Below, piece by piece: positions 19,098-28,126 of a stretch of DNA of 64,000 nt (position 1 is the stretch's first letter; each line of letters begins with the position of its first letter). The DNA comes from Variovorax boronicumulans. GTDB lineage: Bacteria > Pseudomonadota > Gammaproteobacteria > Burkholderiales > Burkholderiaceae_C. Position numbers and translations under genes: made by a program. Where the stretch lies: positions 62,001-126,000 of the forward strand of contig NZ_JAUSSG010000006.1 of assembly GCF_030812215.1 (NCBI RefSeq), read 5' to 3'. The notes under the pieces were generated by a model. The model had not been told where the DNA came from, did not search any database, and saw only the letters and a list, made by a program, of their open reading frames with translations.

Positions 19098-20057
19098 ATG
19101 AGCCTCGAACGCACGCTGACCGTCCGCGTCGAACGCATCTCGCGCGAGACGCCGGAGATCCTAGCCTTCGAGCTGGCGCATCCGTGGGGGCGCGCACTGC
19201 CGGGGTACGAGGCCGGGGCGCACATCGACGTGCACATGCCGGGCGGCTTCTCGCGGCAGTACTCGTTGGCGCGGGCGCCATCGAACGCGCCTTCGTACGT
19301 GATCGGCGTGAAGCGCGAGCTGGCGAGCCGCGGCGGATCGGCCTCGATGCACGAGCGCGTGCGCGAGGGCGACCTGATCGCGATCAGCACGCCGCGCAAC
19401 ACCTTTCCGCTGCGCGAAGAAGCCGCGCATCACCTGCTGATGGCCGGCGGCATCGGCATGACGCCGCTGCTCGCGATGGCGCAGGCGCTCGCGGCGCGCG
19501 GTGCGTCGTTCACGCTGTGCGTGTTCGCGCGCAGCGAAGCGCACCTGGCGTTCGCCGAGGCGCTGCGCGATCCCGCGCTGGCGCCGCACCTGCGTCTTCA
19601 TCTGGACCAGGGCGATGCATCGCAACGCATCGACCTGCAGGCGCTGCTGGCCGACCGGGCGCCGGACACGCACCTCTACGTCTGCGGCCCCGGCGGCTTC
19701 ATGAAGGCGGTGCGCGAGGCGGCCGCGCATTGGCCCGAAGACGCATTGCACACCGAGTACTTCGCCGCACCGACCGACGCCAACACCACCACCGGCCTGC
19801 CCTTCACGCTGAAGCTCGCGCAGCGCGGCATCACGGTGCCGGTCGCGGCGGACCAGACCGCCGTCGATGCGCTGCACGAAGTGGGTATCGACATTCCCGT
19901 GTCGTGCCAGCAGGGCCTGTGCGGCACCTGCGTGGTCGAGGGCGACGGCGAAGGCGCCGAGCACCGCGACTTCTGCCTCACGGGCACCGAGCGGCGCAGC
20001 AAGGTGGCGCTGTGCTGCTCGCGCGCCAAGGGCCTCGAACTGGTGCTGCAGCTGTGA
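19098..20057 (+). CDS. PDR/VanB-type oxidoreductase with C-terminal 2Fe-2S domain
   Basis: A 319-residue electron-transfer protein. An N-terminal flavin domain carries RQYSLA (near 53), an NAD-binding domain has GGIGMTPLLAMAQ, and the C-terminal plant-type ferredoxin has cysteines at 270, 275, 278 and about 306. This architecture (phthalate dioxygenase reductase, VanB) passes electrons from NADH to a Rieske oxygenase. No oxygenase gene is in the window, so its partner must lie elsewhere, or it acts with the FAD oxidoreductase. It ends in a 4-nt overlap with the TetR gene. Confidence 0.9.
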   Translation: MSLERTLTVRVERISRETPEILAFELAHPWGRALPGYEAGAHIDVHMPGGFSRQYSLARAPSNAPSYVIGVKRELASRGGSASMHERVREGDLIAISTPRNTFPLREEAAHHLLMAGGIGMTPLLAMAQALAARGASFTLCVFARSEAHLAFAEALRDPALAPHLRLHLDQGDASQRIDLQALLADRAPDTHLYVCGPGGFMKAVREAAAHWPEDALHTEYFAAPTDANTTTGLPFTLKLAQRGITVPVAADQTAVDALHEVGIDIPVSCQQGLCGTCVVEGDGEGAEHRDFCLTGTERRSKVALCCSRAKGLELVLQL

Positions 20058-20704
20058 GCGTGGAGGAAGCCGACAGTGAAGCCCCGGCCACGCGCGGCCG
20101 GTCGCGCAAGTACACGCAGGTGCTGGGCGTCATCTACCAGGCCGCCATCGAGGTGTTTGCGAGCGAAGGCCTGGCCGGTGCGACGACGCAGGCCATCGCC
20201 GACAAGGCCGGGCTCTCGAAGGCGCAGCTGCACTACTACATCGACAGCAAGGAGGCGCTCTACCGCCTGGTGCTGCAGGACATCCTGAACGACTGGATCG
20301 TGGTGTTCGGCTTCAGCGACGAGGCCTTCGGCCCGCGCAAGGTGCTGAGCGACCTGATCCACCGCAAGATGGTGTTCTCGTTCCAGCACCCGCTGCGCTC
20401 GCGCATCTTCACCGCCGAGATGATGCGCGGCGCGCCGGTGCTCAACACCATGATGGACACGAGCAAGGCGCGCACCGACCAGGCCGCCGCGGTCATCCAG
20501 AACTGGATGAACCAGGGCCTGATGGACACCGCCGACCCGATGCTGGTGCTGTTCCACATCTGGGCGGTCACGCAGTTCTATGCGGACCACGCCACGCAGG
20601 CCGCTTACTTCCGCAACGTCGCGCAGGACGGCGACGACAAGGACCGGCGCTACCTGATCGAGCAGGTGACGGATTTCCTGCTGAAGGGTGCAGGCGTCAA
20701 GTAA
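20054..20704 (+). CDS. TetR family regulator, RutR-like
   Basis: A 216-residue regulator. The N-terminal helix-turn-helix is around residues 20-65 (ATTQAIADKAGLSKAQLHYYIDSKEALY), followed by a ligand-binding helical domain resembling the RutR C-terminal family. The GTG at 20054 overlaps the reductase stop (GTGA); GTG 20060 is an alternative. RutR proteins sense pyrimidines and control pyrimidine catabolism. Here it closes the creatininase/ABC/oxidoreductase unit and probably represses it through the site at 13167-13193. Confidence 0.85.
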   Translation: MSVEEADSEAPATRGRSRKYTQVLGVIYQAAIEVFASEGLAGATTQAIADKAGLSKAQLHYYIDSKEALYRLVLQDILNDWIVVFGFSDEAFGPRKVLSDLIHRKMVFSFQHPLRSRIFTAEMMRGAPVLNTMMDTSKARTDQAAAVIQNWMNQGLMDTADPMLVLFHIWAVTQFYADHATQAAYFRNVAQDGDDKDRRYLIEQVTDFLLKGAGVK

Positions 20705-20723
20705 GTCCCGCTATGGCTTCTTC

Positions 20724-20814
20724 GCGAAACACCGCGGGACCGGCTTTGCCGGACTGCAGGTGTTGCCCCCGGTAGGGGAAGGAGAAGCGACACGAAGTGC
20801 GCGAAGCCTGGGGG
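20724..20814 (-). repeat. Dispersed intergenic repeat, copy B
   Basis: Reverse-strand copy of the same ~90-bp element, starting 5 nt after the RidA stop codon and reading in the RidA direction. It lies between two convergent operons. The CTTCGCGCACTTCGTGTCGC core is intact. Confidence 0.85.
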
Positions 20815-20819
20815 CGAGC

Positions 20820-21275
20820 TTATTTCGGCAGGTACATGGTGGCTTCGACTTCGACCAGCACCTCATCGCCCGGCAGGAAGCGCGACACCTCGACCACTGT
20901 GCTCACCGGCGGCTCGCCCGGATAGAAGAGGCCGCGCACGCGGTTGTAGAACGCGTAGTGCGGCAGGTGGCGGAAGTACTGCACCAGCTTGACCACGTCG
21001 TCCATCGTGCCGCCATGCTCGGCGGCAATCTGGCGGATGCGCTCCAGCACGAACCAGCTCTGCGCGACGATGGCGGCCTCGAACACATCGACCGACATCT
21101 GGCCGGTGGCGTAGCCCACGCCCTGCAATGCGGTGCGGGCTTCTTCGGGAATGTCGTCGTAGCCTGCAACGGCGCGGCGCTTGGCCGGATCGACCGCGAC
21201 CACGCCGCTCATGAAGACGAAATCGCCGACGCGTTTCGCGGCGGCGTAGTTGGCCATTGGCTTGCCCATGCTCAT
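20820..21275 (-). CDS. RidA family protein (YjgF/YER057c/UK114)
   Basis: A 151-residue protein; the ATG at 21275 follows GGAGAAATC. It has the chorismate-mutase-like RidA fold, with DFVFMSGVVAVDP near the start and LPGDEVLVEVEATMYLP at the end. RidA proteins hydrolyse reactive enamine/imine intermediates, and some act as amidohydrolases in heterocycle degradation. The usual arginine near residue 105 of the archetype is not obvious, so this is a RidA-subfamily member rather than classic RidA. It is the last gene of the tetronate operon and overlaps the amidohydrolase gene by 4 nt. Confidence 0.85.
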   Translation of the reverse strand: MSMGKPMANYAAAKRVGDFVFMSGVVAVDPAKRRAVAGYDDIPEEARTALQGVGYATGQMSVDVFEAAIVAQSWFVLERIRQIAAEHGGTMDDVVKLVQYFRHLPHYAFYNRVRGLFYPGEPPVSTVVEVSRFLPGDEVLVEVEATMYLPK

Positions 21276-22468
21276 AGTGATTTCTCCAGAATTCGACCGG
21301 CACGGATGACAGTGCGTTCGCGCCCGCGCGGCCCGATGAGCTCGTGCTCGCCGGTGGCCGCGAGCAGCACCAGGTCCGCGGGGCAGCCCGGTGCGATGCG
21401 GCCGTCCCACGCGAGGCCCAGTGCCTTCGCGGGGCTGACGGTGATCGCATCGAGCCAGTCGCTCGCGGGCGCGAGGTGCGCCATCTGCACGCCGAGGCCG
21501 AAGGTCTCCACGAGGTCGTAGCTGCCGTAGGGATAGAAGGCGTCCTGCACGTTGTCCGTGGCCAGGCTCGCACGCAAGCCCCGTGCCGCCGCTTCGTGGA
21601 TGCGCGTGATGCCGCGCGGCACCGGGGTGCGGTCCCAGGCGCCTTGCAGGTAGAGGTTGGTGGTCGGCAGCGCGACGATGTGGATTCCGGCACCGGCGCA
21701 GAGCGCGAGCGTTTCGTTCGCGACGGCGTCGTCCTGCATCGAGAGCGAGCAGCAGTGGCCGCAGACGACGCCCAGCTTGAAGTCGCGCGCACGCACCAGC
21801 TGGGCGATGCTGCGCAGGCCCGTCGCTTCGGCGTCGAGCCCTTCGTCGACATGGAAGTCGAGGCCGAGGCCGTGCTGCTGCGCCAGGTCGAACACGCGGC
21901 CCAGCTTGTGGACGATGCCTTCGTTGCGATAGACGAACGCGCCGAGCACGCCGCCCGCGCGCTTCACTTCGCGCGCGATGCGCTCGCCGGCTGCGAGGTC
22001 CGCGAACACGTCGAGCGGGGTGAGCGAGACGAACTGCAGCGCGATGCGGCCGCGCCATTCTTCGCGCAGCGCCTCGAACACGGCCAGCGCGGCCGGCGGC
22101 TCGGGCTGCACCCAATCGATGTGCGTACGCAGCGCGCGCGTGCCCGATTGCCAGGCATCGTGCAACGCCCTTTCCATGCGCAGGCGCAGCGTCTCGCCGG
22201 TCCAGCCGGCGCGGTGCTTTTCCATGCGCTCGATGGCCGCGAACAGGTTGCCCTGCGCGGCGCCCACTTCCTGCACCGTGTAGTTCTTGTCGATGTGCGC
22301 ATGCGCCTCGACCAGCGCGCTCAGCAGCGTGCCGCGCGCCTGCGTTTGCGAGGCGCTGGGCACGATGGTCGCGACCTTGTCGCCATCGAGCGTGACGTCG
22401 AAGACCTGCGCCTCGCCCGCCGCGAAGCCACGCAGCGGTGCCGGAATGCGCAGGGCCTCCAGCTTCAT
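21272..22468 (-). CDS. Amidohydrolase, cytosine-deaminase-like
   Basis: A 398-residue member of the CodA-type amidohydrolase superfamily. Metal and catalytic motifs are visible: VEAHAHIDK (near 64), LDFHVDEG (near 215), GHCCSL (near 246) and [17 protein letters not shown] (near 310). CodA-type enzymes deaminate cytosine or creatinine, or open cyclic ureas and imides. It is not a known part of tetronate catabolism, yet it overlaps the isomerase gene upstream and RidA downstream by 4 nt each, so co-expression is certain to the extent that the operon is read. The real substrate is unknown. Confidence 0.85.
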   Translation of the reverse strand: MKLEALRIPAPLRGFAAGEAQVFDVTLDGDKVATIVPSASQTQARGTLLSALVEAHAHIDKNYTVQEVGAAQGNLFAAIERMEKHRAGWTGETLRLRMERALHDAWQSGTRALRTHIDWVQPEPPAALAVFEALREEWRGRIALQFVSLTPLDVFADLAAGERIAREVKRAGGVLGAFVYRNEGIVHKLGRVFDLAQQHGLGLDFHVDEGLDAEATGLRSIAQLVRARDFKLGVVCGHCCSLSMQDDAVANETLALCAGAGIHIVALPTTNLYLQGAWDRTPVPRGITRIHEAAARGLRASLATDNVQDAFYPYGSYDLVETFGLGVQMAHLAPASDWLDAITVSPAKALGLAWDGRIAPGCPADLVLLAATGEHELIGPRGRERTVIRAGRILEKSL

Positions 22469-23283
22469 GCGCGTTGCTGCAATGCGCGCAGCCAGCCCAG
22501 TCCCGCGGAGGTGCCGCCGGGCTCCGAGCCGCGCTTGGGTCGGTACTCGCAGCCGACCCAGCCCTGCCAGCCGCTTTGCTTCGAGACCTCGTCGATCACG
22601 TCGAAGAGGTAGCCGTAGTTCTGCTCGCCGATGTCGGGCTCGTGGCGCTCGGGCACGCCGGCGATCTGCAGGTGGCCGACGCGGCCGGTCGGCAGGTACT
22701 TGCGGATCTTCATCGCCACGTCGCCTTCGACGATCTGGCAGTGATACAGGTCCATCTGCACCTTGAGGTTCGGTGCGCCCACGGTCTCGACGATCTCGTG
22801 TGCATCGTCCTGCCGATTCAGGAAGAAGCCCGGGATGTCGCGCGTGTTGATCGGCTCGATCAGCACGTCGCGGCCCGCCTTGGCGGCCTCTTCCGCGGCA
22901 AAGCGCAGGTTGTCGAGGTACACGGGCCGCACCGCATCGCGCTGGAGGTCTTGCGGTACGAGGCCGGCCATGACGTGGATGCGCGGGCAATCGAGCGCCA
23001 CGGCGTAGTCGATGGCTTTCGCGATGCCTTCGCGGAATTCGGCGTCGCGCCCGGGCAGGCATGCGAGGCCGCGTTCGCCGCCGTCCCAGTTGCCAGGCGG
23101 GCCGTTGAAGAGCACCTGCTGCAGGCCGTTGTGCTTCAGGCGCGCGACGATCTCTTCTTTGGCAAAGGCATAGGGGAACAGGTATTCGACGGCCTTGAAG
23201 CCGTCCTTGGCGGCGGCGTCGAAGCGGTCGAGGAAGTCGAGCTCGGGATAGAGCATCGAGAGGTTGGCTGCGAATTGGGGCAT
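22465..23283 (-). CDS. otnI: 2-oxo-tetronate isomerase (hydroxypyruvate isomerase family)
   Basis: A 272-residue TIM-barrel protein of the Hyi/OtnI family: [19 protein letters not shown] at the start, [15 protein letters not shown] in the middle, [10 protein letters not shown], and [17 protein letters not shown] metal ligands near 210. OtnI interconverts 2-oxo-tetronate and 3-oxo-tetronate in the D-erythronate/L-threonate pathways. The neighbouring OtnC, OtnK, DenD and LtnD genes make the pathway assignment firm. Confidence 0.9.
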   Translation of the reverse strand: MPQFAANLSMLYPELDFLDRFDAAAKDGFKAVEYLFPYAFAKEEIVARLKHNGLQQVLFNGPPGNWDGGERGLACLPGRDAEFREGIAKAIDYAVALDCPRIHVMAGLVPQDLQRDAVRPVYLDNLRFAAEEAAKAGRDVLIEPINTRDIPGFFLNRQDDAHEIVETVGAPNLKVQMDLYHCQIVEGDVAMKIRKYLPTGRVGHLQIAGVPERHEPDIGEQNYGYLFDVIDEVSKQSGWQGWVGCEYRPKRGSEPGGTSAGLGWLRALQQRA

Positions 23284-23294
23284 GGTTTCTTTGA

Positions 23295-23960
23295 CTACCA
23301 GCGCGCACCGAACGTGGTGCGCAGTTCATCGATCTGATCGGCATCCAGCGGCGCGGGCCTTGCGGCGCCGGTGAGCATCTGGAGCCTGGCGGTTTCCTCG
23401 AGTTCCTCGAGCACCGCCATGGCGGCGCCCGGCGTCTCGTGCCACACGTTGGGGCCGAGGCGTTCGAGCATCACGGCACGAAGGGGCGTGCCGGCGGCGC
23501 CGAAGCGCTCGATGGCCTGCGCCACCTTGTCTGCTGCCTCGGGTGCGCCGGGGCGGTGATACGGAATGAGCGGCACGTGGCCGACCTTCATCACGAAGTA
23601 AGGCGTGAGCGCGGGCAGCAGTTCATCGCCCGGTGCATTCAGCGTGAGCGCGACGCAATGCGTGCTGTGCGTGTGGATGACGCAGGCGGTCTGTGCATCG
23701 AACCTGCACGCCGCCGCGTAGATGCGCGTGTGCAGCGCGATGGTCTTGCTGGCGCGGTCGCCGCCGGTCTGCCTGCCATCCGCATCGAGCCGTGCAAGCC
23801 GCGCCGGATCGAGAAAACCGAGGCAGGCATCGGTCGGCGTGATGAGAAAGCCATCGTCCAGCCGCATGCTGATGTTGCCCGCCGTCGCATGCACATAGCC
23901 GCGCTCGAACAGGCTGCGGCCGACCCGGCAGATTTCTTCGCGTGCTTGGTTCTCGGTCAT
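23295..23960 (-). CDS. otnC: 3-oxo-tetronate 4-phosphate decarboxylase (class II aldolase family)
   Basis: A 221-residue class II aldolase/adducin-fold enzyme. Motifs are [10 protein letters not shown] (near 25), the zinc ligands [12 protein letters not shown] (near 94), and a late HETPG segment. OtnC decarboxylates 3-oxo-tetronate 4-phosphate to dihydroxyacetone phosphate. The ATG overlaps the kinase stop by 4 nt, and the isomerase gene follows after 11 nt. Confidence 0.9.
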   Translation of the reverse strand: MTENQAREEICRVGRSLFERGYVHATAGNISMRLDDGFLITPTDACLGFLDPARLARLDADGRQTGGDRASKTIALHTRIYAAACRFDAQTACVIHTHSTHCVALTLNAPGDELLPALTPYFVMKVGHVPLIPYHRPGAPEAADKVAQAIERFGAAGTPLRAVMLERLGPNVWHETPGAAMAVLEELEETARLQMLTGAARPAPLDADQIDELRTTFGARW

Positions 23961-25228
23961 GCCAGCACTGTAAAGGCCTTGGTGAAGAAATCGTCGCCAC
24001 CGAAGTTGCCGGACTTGAGCGCGATGTGCACGCCTGCACCCTGCGCGGCCTCGGCGCGCGCGTGGCACCACGGCACGCCGGGGTCGATCTGCGGGCCGAT
24101 CTGCATCTGCGCGATGCCCAGCGCCTGCACGCAGGCGCCGGAGGTCTCGCCGCCCGCCACCACGAGCTGGCGCACGCCCAGGTCGACCAGGCCGCGCGCG
24201 ATGGCGGCGATGGCGCGCTCGACCATCGCACCGGCCTCCTCCACGCCGAGCTTGCCCTGCACCGATTTCACGGCACCGGCCTCGGCGGTGGAGTAGACCA
24301 GCACCGGTTGCTTGCCGACCAGCGGCGCAGCCCAGGCCAATGCTTCAGCCGCGACATCGACGCCCGCCGCGATGCGCAGCGGATCGATCGCCAATGCCGC
24401 GCCGCCGCGTTGAATGAAGTCGAGCACCTGCCGGTTGGTGGCGAGCGAGCAACTGCCCGACACCACGGCACGCAACCCGCTCGCTGCCGGCAATGCGCTG
24501 GCTTGCGAAGAAGGCGAGAGCCCGAAGTTGGCGGGCAGCCCGATGGCCACGCCCGAACCTGCAGTGACCAGCGGCATCTTCGCGATCGCGGGGCCGAGGC
24601 GCAGCAGGTCATCGTTCGACACCGCATCGACGATGGCGATCGAGATGCCCTCGCTCTTGAGTTGCGCGATGCGCTCCGTGATGGCCGCATCGCCGCGCGC
24701 CACCACCGTGTGATCGATGAGCCCCACCTTGCGCGTGCACTGCGCCTGCAGCACGCGCACGAGGTTCGCATCGGTCATCGGCGTGAGCGGATGGTTCTGC
24801 ATGCCGCTCTCGTTGAGCAGCACATCGCCCGCGAACAGGTAGCCCTTGAACACGGTGCGCTTGTTGTCGGGAAAGGCTGGCGTGGCGATGGTGAAGTCGC
24901 ACTTGAGCGCCTCCATCAACGCCTCGGTGACGGGGCCGATGTTGCCCTGCGCCGTGCTGTCGAACGTGGAGCAGTACTTGAAGTAGATCTGCTGCGCGCC
25001 CTGCGCCTGCAGCCAGCGCAGCGCATCGAGCGACTGCGCGATGGCCTCGGCCGGCGCGATGGTGCGCGACTTGAGCGCGACCACGACGGCATCGACATCC
25101 GCATCCAAGGGCGTGGCCGGCACGCCGATGGCCTGCACCACGCGCATGCCCGCGCGCACGAGGTTGTTGGCGAGGTCGGTCGCACCGGTGAAGTCGTCGG
25201 CGATACAGCCGAGCACTAGTTTGCCCAT
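23957..25228 (-). CDS. otnK: 3-oxo-tetronate kinase (DUF1537 family)
   Basis: A 423-residue kinase of the four-carbon acid sugar kinase family. The N-terminus carries GCIADDFTGATDLANNLVRAG, the family's substrate-binding signature (the last residue is beyond the core), then KYCSTFDST and a C-terminal nucleotide-binding region with VVAGGETSGACVQALG. It phosphorylates 3-oxo-tetronate at the 4-hydroxyl. It follows DenD by 3 nt and overlaps OtnC. Confidence 0.92.
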   Translation of the reverse strand: MGKLVLGCIADDFTGATDLANNLVRAGMRVVQAIGVPATPLDADVDAVVVALKSRTIAPAEAIAQSLDALRWLQAQGAQQIYFKYCSTFDSTAQGNIGPVTEALMEALKCDFTIATPAFPDNKRTVFKGYLFAGDVLLNESGMQNHPLTPMTDANLVRVLQAQCTRKVGLIDHTVVARGDAAITERIAQLKSEGISIAIVDAVSNDDLLRLGPAIAKMPLVTAGSGVAIGLPANFGLSPSSQASALPAASGLRAVVSGSCSLATNRQVLDFIQRGGAALAIDPLRIAAGVDVAAEALAWAAPLVGKQPVLVYSTAEAGAVKSVQGKLGVEEAGAMVERAIAAIARGLVDLGVRQLVVAGGETSGACVQALGIAQMQIGPQIDPGVPWCHARAEAAQGAGVHIALKSGNFGGDDFFTKAFTVLA

Positions 25229-25231
25229 GGA

Positions 25232-26260
25232 TCAGTCCTTGATGGCAACAGGCAGTACGGGCAGCTTCACCGCCTGCGGGTTCTCGCGCACGTAGTCGCG
25301 CAGGATGGCGTCGAAGCTCGCGTCGGCTTTGAGGCCCAACGCCTCGGCGCGCGCGGCGTGGATGCGGCTCGGCCAGCTGGTCACGATCTTGGCGACCTGC
25401 GCATCGGGCGTCCAGTCGATCAAACCCGTGGCGTCCTTGCCGGCGATGCGTTCGAGCGCGTCGGCCATCTCGCGCACGGTGGTGGTCAGCGCAGGCAGGT
25501 TGATGGCGGTGCGCGCGCCCCATTCGGCCGCGCTCGCGGTGGCCGCGCGCACGATGCCCGCGACGGTGTTGCCGGGCGAAGCCAGCGCGACCGGCGTCTC
25601 GGGCGCCACGGGGCAGCGCGCCCGCTCGCCGGCCAGCGGCTCGCGCAGCATGCCGCTCAGGAAGCTGGAGGCCGCGCCGTTCGGGCGACCCGGCCGCACC
25701 GAGACGGTCATGAGCCGCACGTTGCGGCCCTGCACGAAGCCCTTGCGCGTGAAGTCGGCGACGAGCTGTTCGCCGATGAATTTCTGGATGCCGTAGCTGT
25801 TCTGCGGCGTCGGCAGCGTCGTGTCCTCGATCACCGCGGGCAGGCGCTGCTCGGGCGAATCGCCGAACACGGCCACCGAGCTGGAAAACACGAACACCGG
25901 CGCATGACCCGCGCGGCGGCAGGCATCGAGCAGGGCGCGGGTGGTGTCGAGGTTGCTGCGCATGCCGAGGTCGAAGTCGGCCTCGCATTCGCCGCTCACG
26001 GCGGCGGCGAGGTGGAACACGGCATCGGTGTCGGCCAGCGGCAATGCGCCATTGCCGGCCTGCTCGTACAGGTCGCCCTGCACGAACTGGATGCGCGCAT
26101 CGGCTGCAAGGTCGGCAGGCGGCGGCACGCGGTCGGCCAGCGTGATGCGTGCGATGTCTTTCGCTGCGCCGCCGGCCAGTGCGAGCGGGCCGCCTGCGAG
26201 CAGCGTGCGCGCGAGCCGTGCGCCGAGGAAGCCGCAGCCGCCGGTGATGAGGATGTTCAT
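25232..26260 (-). CDS. denD: D-erythronate dehydrogenase (NAD-dependent epimerase/dehydratase family)
   Basis: A 342-residue extended SDR protein. The NAD-binding GGCGFLGARLA is at residues 7-17, FSSSVAVFG lies near 125, and the catalytic YGIQK (Tyr and Lys) is near 155. DenD oxidises D-erythronate to 2-oxo-D-tetronate, and its place right before otnK supports this assignment over a sugar epimerase. A gap of 27 nt separates it from the alpha/beta hydrolase gene. Confidence 0.88.
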   Translation of the reverse strand: MNILITGGCGFLGARLARTLLAGGPLALAGGAAKDIARITLADRVPPPADLAADARIQFVQGDLYEQAGNGALPLADTDAVFHLAAAVSGECEADFDLGMRSNLDTTRALLDACRRAGHAPVFVFSSSVAVFGDSPEQRLPAVIEDTTLPTPQNSYGIQKFIGEQLVADFTRKGFVQGRNVRLMTVSVRPGRPNGAASSFLSGMLREPLAGERARCPVAPETPVALASPGNTVAGIVRAATASAAEWGARTAINLPALTTTVREMADALERIAGKDATGLIDWTPDAQVAKIVTSWPSRIHAARAEALGLKADASFDAILRDYVRENPQAVKLPVLPVAIKD

Positions 26261-26287
26261 GGTGTCGTCTTGTCTTTGCGGATTCGT

Positions 26288-27181
26288 TCAGGAAATGGCG
26301 GGCAGGAAGCGCAACAGCGCATCGGCCACCGCCCCGGGCGCTTCGCGCTGTGGGAAGTGGCCCACGCCGTCGAGCAGTTCGCGGCGGTAGGGGCCGCTGA
26401 AGAAGCGCTCCTTGCCGGCCGAGGTGTCGGGATGATTGCAGCTGTCGGCCGCGCCGTGCAGCACGAGCGTGGGCACGGGCAGCACCGGCGCGGGGTGGAG
26501 CGCGGCATCGTCAGCGGCATAGCGCGGATCGCCGGGCGTGAAGCCCCAGCGGTGGCGGTACGAATGCAGCACCACCTTCGCCCAGTCGTCGCCTTCGAAG
26601 GCGGCGGCGGTGGCCTCGAACTCGGCGGGGTCGTACCAGCCTTCGGGCGCCCAGGTGTTCCACATCGTCCGCGTGAAGGCGATGCGGTCGTCGTGCACCG
26701 TGCGCTCGCCGCGCGGCGTGGCCATGTACCAGTGGTACCAGTAGTTGCGCGCCTGTTCGAGCGCCATCGGCTGGTCGGGGGCGTTGGTGCCGTAGCCGAC
26801 CGACATCAGCACCAGCGCGCGCGCCACCTCGGGCCGGAGGCCGCAGGCATTGGCGACCGCGCGGGCGCCCCAGTCGTGGCCGACCAGCGCGGGCCTGTCG
26901 AGGCCGAGTGCGTCGATGAAGTCGAGCAGGTCGCGGCCGAGCGCGGAGAGCTGGCCGCTGCGCGGCGTGTCGTCATGCAGGAAGCGCGTGGGCGAAAAGC
27001 CGCGCAGCGCGGGAGCGAGCACACGCCAGCCGGCCCCGGCGAGCGTCGGCGCCACGCCGTGCCAGCAGCGCGGGCTGTCGGGCCAGCCGTGCATCAGCAC
27101 GACGGTCGCGGCACCGCCGGGGTTCCATTCTTCGTAGCCGATGCGCAGCAGCGGCGTGTCGACGGTCTTGATGTCGCTCAT
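26288..27181 (-). CDS. Alpha/beta hydrolase
   Basis: A 297-residue hydrolase of the haloalkane dehalogenase/epoxide hydrolase group. HGWPDSP (near 31) gives the oxyanion region, GHDWGA (near 99) has an Asp nucleophile instead of Ser, and GVGHFPQREAP (near 276) supplies the His. It overlaps ltnD by 4 nt, so it is an integral member of the operon. An Asp nucleophile argues for epoxide or ester/lactone-type chemistry. Opening a C4 sugar-acid lactone or releasing a C4 acid from a conjugate is a guess. Confidence 0.85.
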   Translation of the reverse strand: MSDIKTVDTPLLRIGYEEWNPGGAATVVLMHGWPDSPRCWHGVAPTLAGAGWRVLAPALRGFSPTRFLHDDTPRSGQLSALGRDLLDFIDALGLDRPALVGHDWGARAVANACGLRPEVARALVLMSVGYGTNAPDQPMALEQARNYWYHWYMATPRGERTVHDDRIAFTRTMWNTWAPEGWYDPAEFEATAAAFEGDDWAKVVLHSYRHRWGFTPGDPRYAADDAALHPAPVLPVPTLVLHGAADSCNHPDTSAGKERFFSGPYRRELLDGVGHFPQREAPGAVADALLRFLPAIS

Positions 27182-28110
27182 GAGGCTTTTCCTTTCGCGG
27201 CGGGCAGTTCGATGCCCGGAAAGATCTTGATGACCGCGCTGTCGTCTTCGCGCGCGAAGCCCGCGGTCGATGCCTGCATGAACATCTGGTGCGCGGTGGA
27301 CGACAGCGGCAGCGGAAACTTGCTCGCGCGCGCCACGTCGAGCACCAGCCCCAGGTCCTTCACGAAGATGTCGACGGCCGACAGCGGCGTGTAGTCGCCC
27401 GCGAGCACGTGCGCCATGCGGTTCTCGAACATCCAGCTGTTGCCCGCGCTGTGCGTGATGACTTCATAGAGCGCGTCGGGGTCCACGCCTTCGCGCAGGC
27501 CAAGCGCCATCGCTTCGGCGGCCGCGGCGATGTGCACGCCGGCCAGGAGCTGGTTGATGACCTTCACCTTGCTGCCCGCGCCGGCCGAGTCGCCGAGGCG
27601 GTAGACCTTGGCGGCCATCGCGTCGAGCGTGCCGCCGGCCCTGGCGTAGGCGGCGGGCGTGCCGGCGGTCATCATCGTCATCTGTCCGCTCGCGGCCTTC
27701 GCGGCGCCGCCGGAAATCGGCGCGTCGAGGTACAGGATGCCCTGCGCCGCGAGGCGCGCTTCGAGCGCGACCGACCAGTTCGGATCGACGGTCGAGCACA
27801 TCACGAAGAGGCTGCCGGGTTTCATCGACGCCGCGCAGCCCGGCGTGGTGCCGTCGCCGAACAGCACCGATTCGGTCTGCGCCGCGTTGACGACCACGCT
27901 GACCACGATGTCGCACTGCGCGCCGAGCGCGGCCAGCGTGTCGCAGGCCGTGCCGCCATCGCGCGCGAAGGTTTCGGCGACGCCGGGGCGCACGTCGAAC
28001 ACATGCGGCGCATGGCCCGCGCGGCGCAGCGATTGCGCCATGCCGCTGCCCATGGCGCCGAGGCCCACGAGGCCAACGACGGGGGGAGTGTTGCTGGAGG
28101 TGTCTGTCAT
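27178..28110 (-). CDS. ltnD: L-threonate dehydrogenase (3-hydroxyisobutyrate dehydrogenase family)
   Basis: A 310-residue NAD-dependent enzyme. GLVGLGAMGSGMA (near 14) is the Rossmann motif, DAPISGGAAKAASGQM (near 128) the substrate loop, and GSKVKVINQLL (near 178) carries the catalytic Lys. LtnD oxidises L-threonate to 2-oxo-tetronate. A GGAGAAACGACACC leader precedes the ATG. Finding it with denD in one operon implies use of both C4 stereoisomers. Confidence 0.9.
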   Translation of the reverse strand: MTDTSSNTPPVVGLVGLGAMGSGMAQSLRRAGHAPHVFDVRPGVAETFARDGGTACDTLAALGAQCDIVVSVVVNAAQTESVLFGDGTTPGCAASMKPGSLFVMCSTVDPNWSVALEARLAAQGILYLDAPISGGAAKAASGQMTMMTAGTPAAYARAGGTLDAMAAKVYRLGDSAGAGSKVKVINQLLAGVHIAAAAEAMALGLREGVDPDALYEVITHSAGNSWMFENRMAHVLAGDYTPLSAVDIFVKDLGLVLDVARASKFPLPLSSTAHQMFMQASTAGFAREDDSAVIKIFPGIELPAAKGKAS

Positions 28111-28126
28111 GGTGTCGTTTCTCCGG

